NCBI GenBank assembly: GCA_030635045.1
Contig: DAOVZP010000009.1
Span: 1-12,661 of the forward strand
DNA length: 12,661 nucleotides
Direction: 5' to 3'
Origin: Bacteroidota bacterium
GTDB taxonomy: Bacteria; Bacteroidota; Bacteroidia; Bacteroidales; B18-G4
Positions 1 through 5,687 of this stretch are shown piece after piece. The translations under genes and the position numbers were made by a program. A model generated the notes under the pieces. That model was not told the origin of the DNA. It did not search any database and saw only the letters and a list, made by a program, of their open reading frames with translations. How positions within the stretch are numbered: the first letter of the stretch is position 1; each line of letters begins with the position of its first letter.

Positions 1-799
1 AGAATTCCTCCTGTGTTTGTTCGGCTGAGTAGGTATCGGTTGTCGGTGTTCTGTCAATAATATCTTTGGGGACACCAAGGTATTCTGCTAACTGGTAAAC
101 CTGTGTTTTATAAAGATTACCAATTGGCATCACGTCTGCTCCTCCGTCACCATATTTTACAAAAAAGCCCTGCTCCTGTTCATGTTTATTAGGAGTGCCA
201 ATAACTGCATAATGGAGCTTCTCAGCGTGATAGTATAGCATAGACATCCTTGTGCGTTGTTTGAAATTCGAAGCTGCTACTATCTGGAGATACTCATTCC
301 TGGGCAGTATTTTTTCTTTCTCTGTTCCATCCGGGTCCACTATTGTCAGGGTGAAAATAGGTGGGAGGTTAGAAAAAAGTCCTCCCTGTTTAATGCCTAT
401 CTTCATCTTATAGGTTGCAGGATTATACTCCGGAAAGACCTTTGAGACAGCCTCATCACGTCTCTCGTAGCACCGGAAGCTTGAAAGAGTATCAGTTATC
501 TCTTCTTTTATTACTTCTACTCCGTAAATCTGAGCAAGGTTGCGTGCCAGTTCTTCGCTGTCGGGACTGGAGTCTTTTTCAGGCAGCATGATAGCAAGAA
601 TCTTTTCAGGGCCAAAGGCTTTAACGGCAAGAGCAAGGCATACCGAAGAATCAATACCCCCGCTAGCCCCTATTACACCGCCATTGCGTTTCAGCTTATG
701 CAAAACATCCTCCTGCATCTTATTTACTATATTGCCAACTGCAGTTTCAACATCTTCAAGTAGTATAATATCTTTTGAAAAAGGCTTTTTAGGTGACAT
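1..799 (-). CDS. nadE: NAD synthase-like ammonia-dependent amide ligase (partial, C-terminus beyond window)
   Basis: The frame is open from an ATG at 799 to the left edge (266 codons, no stop), so the C-terminus is missing. The protein has the N-type ATP-pyrophosphatase P-loop SGGIDS (residues 46-51), then MLPEKDSSPDS (71-81), NFKQRTRMSM (178-187), GTPNKHE (201-207), KYGDGGADVMPI (215-226), NLYKTQV (228-234) and PTTDTYS (252-258). All fit the NadE family, which adenylates the carboxylate of nicotinate adenine dinucleotide and amidates it. Compared from memory with the ~270-residue bacterial enzymes, there are roughly 30 extra residues between the P-loop half and NFKQRTRM (about 125-175, containing GGLFSNLPP and TIVDPDGTEK). 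The gene follows an asparagine-synthase-like gene by 19 bp and appears to be the third gene of an operon that begins with an acyl carrier protein. It may therefore be a pathway-specific paralogue acting on another carboxylate. Family assignment is firm; a housekeeping NAD role is uncertain. Confidence 0.85.
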   Translation of the reverse strand, partial: MSPKKPFSKDIILLEDVETAVGNIVNKMQEDVLHKLKRNGGVIGASGGIDSSVCLALAVKAFGPEKILAIMLPEKDSSPDSEELARNLAQIYGVEVIKEEITDTLSSFRCYERRDEAVSKVFPEYNPATYKMKIGIKQGGLFSNLPPIFTLTIVDPDGTEKEKILPRNEYLQIVAASNFKQRTRMSMLYYHAEKLHYAVIGTPNKHEQEQGFFVKYGDGGADVMPIGNLYKTQVYQLAEYLGVPKDIIDRTPTTDTYSAEQTQEEF

Positions 800-818
800 A
801 TTTTCAGGTTTTTGTTTA

Positions 819-2786
819 TTAAAAGTCTTCAATTATTTTTAGATTTTTTAATTCTGGCGTATGAAATTCATCATTTTTGTTTTCAATAAACTGTCGATGA
901 AGCAGGTGTGTTGATATTACAGCAGCAAGCACCATATTTTCCATTTCCGAAGCTGTTCCTGTTTTTTCGATTTTATTAAATAAAGGCTTCAGGGTTTCCA
1001 TATTAAAGATACCTACCTTTTTTGTGTATTCATCCGATATCATTTCTTTTACGTACTCCGGTGCACCGTCCGACATAAACACACTGCTGATAGGCGCACG
1101 ATAGGGTTGTTTTGGCCGTTTAATTATACTTTCAGGAATTCTGTTTTCCATAAGCTTTTTAAGGAGGAATTTCTCATTAAGGCCCTTTAGCTTATAATCT
1201 GCCGGCAGACCGGCACAGAATTCAATTACCCTGTGATCCAGGAAAGGGTACCTTCCCTCAACAGAGTTTGCCATTGCCATTCTGTCTCCCTGGGAAGACA
1301 AAAGATAACCCGACATAAATATTTTGGTTTCAAGCCATTGTGATTTGGCCAGGGTATCCCAGGTGTCAAATCCTTCGGGTAATTGGCCTGAAACCAGACT
1401 CAGCGGTGAATAATCCTTAAGGCCTTCCTTCAGTTCTGATGATAAGTGTTTTTTAATATGGTTTGAGTTATTCCATCTTAACAGATGAGAATAGAATGGA
1501 TTGTCAGTATCATCAAGTTTATACCCGAAAAACATCTTAAGAATGTTAGGGGTGGCATTTCGAAGATGAGGAATATCAGGATATAATTTCTTAAGTAAAA
1601 GAGGTCTTAAAGATGATCCGGGCTGTGAAGCCCAGAATCTACGTATCTTTGCCTCCCTGAAGATATTATATCCTGCCAGCATTTCATCAGCACCCTCACC
1701 TGTTATTACCACCTTTATGTTGTTATCCCTGACCAGCTTTGAAAGGATCATCATGGGAGTAGGGGCTGTTCTGGTCATGGGAGTTTCTGAATGCCATACA
1801 ACGTTTGGAAAGTATCTGGCGATATCCTGTGAAGAGCAATTGATCGATTTGTGATCTGTATTTAAATACTTCACGGCTTCTTTCTGGTAGCTGCTTTCAT
1901 CAAAAACCTTATCCTCAAATCCTATAGAAAAAGTATTCAGTATACCGGGTTCAATGTCTTTAATATACCTTACTGTAGCACATGAGTCAAGGCCTCCACT
2001 CAGATAAGCCGCAACCTCAACATCTGCTCTTAACCTGAGACGCACAGCACTGCTTAAGAGTTCATTAAATTGTTCTAATGCATCATTGAACGAAAGGTTC
2101 TCATACCTGTTGTCAAAATCTAATTCCCAGTACTTTTCAATTTTCAGCCCATCCTTGTTAAATACCAGGTAATGACCGGGTGAAAGTTCAAAGATATCCT
2201 TAAAGGCAGTATTTGGCGTTATTGCTGACCAAAAGGTATAAATCTGAGCCAGGCTTTCGGATTGAAGTTCACGGTTTACTGATTTTTGCTGAAAGAGAGA
2301 TTTTATTTCCGATGCAAAAGAGAATACACCATTGGTAATATTGTAAAACAGGGGCCGAATACCTACCCTGTCACGGGCAATAAATAATTCTTCACTCTGT
2401 TTATCCCATATGGCAAATGCAAATTGCCCGTTTAGTTTACCCAGGCATTCCTTACCGTACCTTGAATATAGCTGAACCAGAACCTCTGTGTCGGATTGGG
2501 TTCTTAGTTTGCAGCCATCTTTCTCCAGTTCCTGACGTAGTTCTTTAAAATTAAATATTTCTCCGTTAAAGACAATCCAGTACCTGTCAGTCAGGTCAGA
2601 AAGAGGCTGTTGTCCGCTTACTAGATCTATGATGCTTAATCTGACATTTCCCATGGTAGCATTCTGGGAATGATAGATACCACATTCATCCGGTCCTCGG
2701 TAAGATATAGATTGCAGCATTGATTTAACAATATCAATGCCGGGCTTATTATTATGGAAATCTACTATGCCTGCTATTCCGCACAT
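819..2786 (-). CDS. asnB: Asparagine synthase (glutamine-hydrolysing)-like amidotransferase
   Basis: A complete 655-residue two-domain class II amidotransferase. The N-terminus is MCGIAGI, so Cys2 is the glutaminase nucleophile once Met1 is removed. The glutamine site is visible as NVRLSIID (47-54), FNGEIFN (73-79) and QSDTEV (97-102). The synthetase half carries the pyrophosphatase loop SGGLDS (263-268), GFEDKVFDESSY (289-300), VITGEGADEMLAGY (360-373) and GDRMAMANSVEGRYPFLDHR (500-519). The enzyme should hydrolyse glutamine, channel ammonia, and amidate a carboxylate activated as acyl-AMP. The length, slightly above the ~550 residues of E. coli AsnB, fits the longer AsnB-like proteins found in polysaccharide and exosortase-type biosynthetic loci. 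It starts 2 bp after the stop of the carrier protein gene and is probably translationally coupled. Because of those neighbours the acceptor may be a sugar acid or carrier-linked acid rather than aspartate; that is inference. Confidence 0.9.
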   Translation of the reverse strand: MCGIAGIVDFHNNKPGIDIVKSMLQSISYRGPDECGIYHSQNATMGNVRLSIIDLVSGQQPLSDLTDRYWIVFNGEIFNFKELRQELEKDGCKLRTQSDTEVLVQLYSRYGKECLGKLNGQFAFAIWDKQSEELFIARDRVGIRPLFYNITNGVFSFASEIKSLFQQKSVNRELQSESLAQIYTFWSAITPNTAFKDIFELSPGHYLVFNKDGLKIEKYWELDFDNRYENLSFNDALEQFNELLSSAVRLRLRADVEVAAYLSGGLDSCATVRYIKDIEPGILNTFSIGFEDKVFDESSYQKEAVKYLNTDHKSINCSSQDIARYFPNVVWHSETPMTRTAPTPMMILSKLVRDNNIKVVITGEGADEMLAGYNIFREAKIRRFWASQPGSSLRPLLLKKLYPDIPHLRNATPNILKMFFGYKLDDTDNPFYSHLLRWNNSNHIKKHLSSELKEGLKDYSPLSLVSGQLPEGFDTWDTLAKSQWLETKIFMSGYLLSSQGDRMAMANSVEGRYPFLDHRVIEFCAGLPADYKLKGLNEKFLLKKLMENRIPESIIKRPKQPYRAPISSVFMSDGAPEYVKEMISDEYTKKVGIFNMETLKPLFNKIEKTGTASEMENMVLAAVISTHLLHRQFIENKNDEFHTPELKNLKIIEDF

Positions 2787-2788
2787 GC

Positions 2789-3046
2789 TTAATTCAATAA
2801 TTTCTTCATAACGAAATCTGATATAGCATTTATTGATTCAAAGTTTTCCTCTAAAAGGTCAGCATCACTCGTACTAATGCCAAACTCCTCCTCTAGATAA
2901 GTGATTAAAGTCATAAAGCCCATTGAATCAATAAAGCCCTCTTGAAATACAAGGGAATCATCTTTGACCTTATCTTTTTCAGCATATACTGCCTGATGAA
3001 TATACACCTTCACTTTATCCTTTATTTCTGTAAGATCACTTTTCAT
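2789..3046 (-). CDS. Acyl carrier protein
   Basis: An 85-residue acidic carrier protein when started at the ATG at 3046 (MKSDLTEIKDK). The phosphopantetheine attachment site is GFIDSMGF, with Ser41 modified; the usual DSL is DSM here. It is followed by the helix-II pattern TLITYLEEEFGI and then DLLEENFESINAISDFV, typical of dedicated carrier proteins beside AsnB-like amidotransferases and AMP-ligases rather than FabD/FabF-type fatty-acid ACP. An in-frame ATG at 3091 would add 15 residues (MFIKTSNIK...). I prefer 3046 because AAAGAAAG lies just upstream of it as a possible ribosome binding site, and because the extra residues look like translated leader. It is the first gene of the operon. It would carry an acyl, aminoacyl or sugar-acid group as a thioester, but no loading enzyme is in view. 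Confidence 0.85.
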   Translation of the reverse strand: MKSDLTEIKDKVKVYIHQAVYAEKDKVKDDSLVFQEGFIDSMGFMTLITYLEEEFGISTSDADLLEENFESINAISDFVMKKLLN

Positions 3047-3160
3047 ATAACTTTCTTTATAATTTTTAATATTACTGGTTTTTATAAACATATAAATATA
3101 TCAAATCGTTTATTTAGCTGGTTATACTTTGAAGTATGGGTCTACAGCCTAACTCGGACA

Positions 3161-3190
3161 CTAAATTACAAAATTTAAGTTTTATTCAAA
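3161..3190 (-). promoter_or_regulatory. Candidate Bacteroidota promoter for the carrier protein operon
   Basis: Read on the minus strand, TTTG (3190-3187) is followed by an 18 nt spacer and TAATTTAG (3168-3161). The second box has one mismatch to the Bacteroidota -7 consensus TAnnTTTG. Transcription would begin near 3154, giving a leader of about 108 nt to the preferred start at 3046. In AT-rich DNA such matches arise by chance, so this is only a candidate. Confidence 0.3.
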
Positions 3191-3229
3191 AATTATATCA
3201 CTAAAGTGACCGAAGTGTATGATGTAGAA

Positions 3230-3275
3230 GATCGAACGATTGCGCGATCCTTTGACAAGCTCAGGGCAGCTTATT
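3230..3275. repeat. REP-like intergenic palindromic element
   Basis: This GC-richer patch in AT-rich intergenic DNA contains CCTTTGACAAGCTCAGGG. From memory it resembles a palindromic repeat core (CCCTGAGCTTGTCGAAGGG) that recurs between genes in many bacterial genomes. It holds the small dyad AAGCTGCCCTGAGCTT on the minus strand. Beside it, GATCG (3230-3234) and CGATC (3245-3249) form a second interrupted dyad. It lies about 30 bp past the stop of the cyclase gene, so as RNA it may stabilise or end that transcript. The copy number in this genome is unknown from the window. Confidence 0.4.
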
Positions 3276-3306
3276 CAAATTCAGGAAGTCTCTTAATAAT
3301 ACTGCA

Positions 3307-5373
3307 TTAACTGACAAACCACATTTCTATCTCACCTTTACCTTTTACTTCTATCTTGCCTCGACTTTCAAAGTTAAATCGTGGGTCGTTATTTAAGAGC
3401 TCGTACGTAGTCTGACTAATATTTACTTTTCCAGCTTTGCTATTGCTTTCCATTCTGGAAGCTGTATTTACGGTGTCACCCCAAACATCATATTGAAACT
3501 TTTTTACTCCCACTATGCCAGCCACTACTGGCCCTGTATGGATACCACAACGCATTTCAAAAGCCGGTTGGCCCAGTGTGTCTTTTTTTGCTTTTCGTTT
3601 TATAATAAATTCCTGCATTTCCAGTGCTGCCAAAACGGTATTTCTTATTGAATCAGCTGAAGGGACTGGCAATCCCCCGGCAGCCATGTAGGCATCACCT
3701 ATAGTCTTGATCTTCTCTATGCCATACTTGCCAATGATGCCATCAAAGGCCTCGAAACAAGTATTGATCTCTGTGACCAACTCCTGTGCACTAAGCCTGG
3801 CAGACGCTTGTGTAAAGTCCTTGAAATCTGTAAACAGAATGGAGACCATATCAAAATCACGAGCAGCGGCTTTGCCCTTTTCCTTGAGTTCCCGGGCTAT
3901 TTCTTCAGGAAGAATGTTCAACAACAAATTGTCTGAGCGGTCGCGTTCTTTTTCAATAATAATTTTTGATTTTCGAACGTAGCGCAAACGACTATATAAT
4001 CCCCCTGCTAATAACAATATAAAAATTCCAATTCCAATACCGATATTTCTAGTTTGGTTCTTCTTGCGTATTTCTTCTTTATGCGCATCTTCAACCAAAC
4101 GGGCTTCTTCCGCTTTCGCAATGCTATCTTGTAGTATAGCCTTTTGAAATTCCATTTGCTGGAGTGATTTGGCGATCGACTCAGAATCTATACTATCTTG
4201 TAATCCCAATATTTTTTCATGGAATGCCAGCGCTTTGGCATATTCTCCCAAATCTTTGTTGGCTTCATAAAGACATTTACAGGCAGCCAACTGATCAACA
4301 ACAGATCCGATCTCCAGAGCAATATCATAGCTCTTCTGGCATTCCGCAATACCTAAAACATAGTTTCCTTGCTCCATATGCAGCCAACCAATGTCTTGTA
4401 AATCCTCACACTCCATATCTCTATTTCCGATCTCCTTTGACAAGGACAGGCTCCGTTGGTAGTATTCCATAGCTCTGTCCATTTCATCAAGTTCTGAAAG
4501 GAGATGCCCTATACTGCTCAAAGACATGGCAATGCTTCGTTTATCATTCAATTCTTCCGAGATCACTAAACTTCTTTCATAGAAATCCAGTGCATTTTCA
4601 GGGTCACCCAGCGTGGAATAAGTACTGCCAATATTTCTCAACGAATATGCTATGGATATTCGATCTCCTATCCTTTCATTGATCTCTAAACCTTTTTTAT
4701 AGTATTCTAAGGCTTTTTCAATATCACCCCCTCTTGAATAAAACACGCCTATCGCATTCAGACCCCAGGCAATGCCATTATCGTCTTCCAGTTCTTCACT
4801 AATCTTGAGGCTTTGTTGTACATATTCCGCAGCTTTAACAAATTGACCTTGCTGAAAAAAGCAATAGGCTATTCCATTCAAACAGCTGGATACTCGCCCT
4901 TTATCTCCAATCTCATTTGCTATGGCCATACTTCTATGGTGATATTCTTTTGCCATTTCATAGTCCCCTGCAGTCCATTTTACCATCCCGATCGCGTACA
5001 AGACACGGGCGCTGTTCTTCCTGTTGCCAACTTCTTCGTACAATCCGTATGAACGCTGGAAGTAATTAAAGGCATCTAAGAGTTCCCCCTTGGATTCATA
5101 GGCTCTACCCAGAATATCCATTGCATCAGCGCTATACTCTTTTAACCCTCTTTCCGCGGCAAATTTATTCTGGATCAGAGCATAATGAATTGCACTGTCT
5201 GGGGAAGGATCAATAAGATCGAAGCCAAGCTGATCGATCGCATTCAATCTAGATGTATCGGCAAGTGTCTCATCATTCCAGACCCTCATAAGTGAGTCTC
5301 GATCAGACTGGGCTTGAGTACCGATCGTAATTAGCAGTACTATAAACAACATCACTATCTTCATACGCTTCAT
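3307..5373 (-). CDS. TPR-repeat sensor class III adenylate cyclase
   Basis: 688 residues. A signal peptide (1-22, hydrophobic core VMLFIVLLITIG, likely cleavage after AQA) is followed by about eight TPR units spaced 40 residues apart (roughly 80-395; repeated core IGxxYxxxGdxekAleYYxxSLxI). Next come a charged coiled-coil stretch (400-440), one membrane helix (442-461, IGIGIGIFILLLAGGLY), a short linker helix with NLLLNILPEEIA (482-493), and a C-terminal class III cyclase domain (about 505-688). The catalytic set looks complete: metal aspartates D516 (LFTDFKDF) and D560 (TIGDAYMA), purine-selecting K556 and D629 (QYDVWGDT), and transition-state N636 and R640 (VNTASRM). K/D at the selector sites predicts ATP to cAMP, not cGMP. 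The topology places the TPRs in the periplasm and the cyclase in the cytoplasm. An alternative start is the ATG at codon 4. It appears monocistronic. Confidence 0.88.
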   Translation of the reverse strand: MKRMKIVMLFIVLLITIGTQAQSDRDSLMRVWNDETLADTSRLNAIDQLGFDLIDPSPDSAIHYALIQNKFAAERGLKEYSADAMDILGRAYESKGELLDAFNYFQRSYGLYEEVGNRKNSARVLYAIGMVKWTAGDYEMAKEYHHRSMAIANEIGDKGRVSSCLNGIAYCFFQQGQFVKAAEYVQQSLKISEELEDDNGIAWGLNAIGVFYSRGGDIEKALEYYKKGLEINERIGDRISIAYSLRNIGSTYSTLGDPENALDFYERSLVISEELNDKRSIAMSLSSIGHLLSELDEMDRAMEYYQRSLSLSKEIGNRDMECEDLQDIGWLHMEQGNYVLGIAECQKSYDIALEIGSVVDQLAACKCLYEANKDLGEYAKALAFHEKILGLQDSIDSESIAKSLQQMEFQKAILQDSIAKAEEARLVEDAHKEEIRKKNQTRNIGIGIGIFILLLAGGLYSRLRYVRKSKIIIEKERDRSDNLLLNILPEEIARELKEKGKAAARDFDMVSILFTDFKDFTQASARLSAQELVTEINTCFEAFDGIIGKYGIEKIKTIGDAYMAAGGLPVPSADSIRNTVLAALEMQEFIIKRKAKKDTLGQPAFEMRCGIHTGPVVAGIVGVKKFQYDVWGDTVNTASRMESNSKAGKVNISQTTYELLNNDPRFNFESRGKIEVKGKGEIEMWFVS

Positions 5374-5506
5374 TTTATGCTTGTAAAAAACATTAAAATA
5401 ATTTAAACAAACTCAATCGGGGAAAACTCCTGCTGAATCCAAGAGTTTCAATTAATTAAACAACATACTCAAATAATAGTTTTGAGATCTCTGCTTTCTT
5501 TATACT

Positions 5507-5536
5507 TTTTTACTGTCAAACATTTCGCAGTAAAAA
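5507..5536. repeat. 9-bp inverted repeat with 12-nt loop
   Basis: TTTTTACTG (5507-5515) and CAGTAAAAA (5528-5536) are perfect reverse complements separated by 12 nt. The dyad sits in the divergent promoter region, about 135 bp from the cyclase start and 150 bp from the beta-helix gene start. It could be an operator half-site pair or an RNA hairpin. It lacks the GC-rich stem plus T-tract of a standard terminator. Confidence 0.4.
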
Positions 5537-5595
5537 CAGCAGTCATTTTTACATTCTGATTTTTCAGAGTATTGATAATCGGCTATATGGCAAAA

Positions 5596-5619
5596 GGGTT
5601 CTGGTCCTGGTGGGCCCAC
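5596..5619 (+). other. tRNA 3'-end-like fragment (possible attachment-site scar)
   Basis: The stretch ends in CCTGGTGGGCCCAC, preceded by GGGTTCTGGT. It resembles the T-arm and 3' acceptor strand of a bacterial tRNA (usual form GGTTCAAGTCCTGG followed by the acceptor). It is not a working tRNA: the T-stem pairs only partly, the invariant A58 position is G, and no D-arm, anticodon arm or matching 5' acceptor strand lies upstream. It may be an att remnant, a truncated tRNA duplicate, or chance. Confidence 0.25.
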
Positions 5620-5635
5620 AAAAAATTTCAGACTA

Positions 5636-5666
5636 TTTGACTCAATAATAAAAAATAGTACTTTTA
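5636..5666 (+). promoter_or_regulatory. Bacteroidota-type promoter for the beta-helix gene
   Basis: TTTG (5636-5639), a 19 nt spacer, and TACTTTTA (5659-5666) match the Bacteroidota -33/-7 arrangement TTTG-N19-TAnnTTTG, with only the last base of the -7 box off. The start would fall near 5673, leaving a leader of about 15 nt before the ATG at 5688. Box sequences, spacing and distance to the gene agree, making this the best promoter candidate in the window. Confidence 0.45.
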
Positions 5667-5687
5667 ATTGTTATAATAAACCACCTA

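Larger units (their letters stand above)
5374..5687. other. Divergent intergenic region (314 bp) with dyad, GC-rich patch and promoter
   Basis: No gene is visible here. The region separates the leftward cyclase gene from the rightward beta-helix gene and should hold both promoters. It is very AT-rich except for a patch at about 5596-5619 that contains the perfect 10-bp palindrome GTGGGCCCAC (5610-5619). A 9-bp inverted repeat and a promoter candidate for the rightward gene are listed separately. I found no convincing TAnnTTTG box for the cyclase gene. Confidence 0.7.

Noticed and set aside
540..842. A plus-strand frame of 100 codons at the start of the window.
   Set aside because: It lies opposite the conserved P-loop region of the NadE-like gene; its Ser-rich low-complexity translation is typical of an antisense shadow.
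3197..3210. Small hairpin TCACTAAAGTGA downstream of the cyclase gene with a partly T-rich tail on the minus strand, considered as a terminator.
   Set aside because: The stem is only 4-5 pairs with a G-U closing pair; it is not distinguishable from chance in AT-rich DNA.
5545..5619. A full tRNA gene ending at 5619 on the plus strand.
   Set aside because: There is no 5' acceptor strand, D-arm or anticodon arm, the T-stem is mispaired and base 58 is not A; only a 3'-end-like fragment remains.
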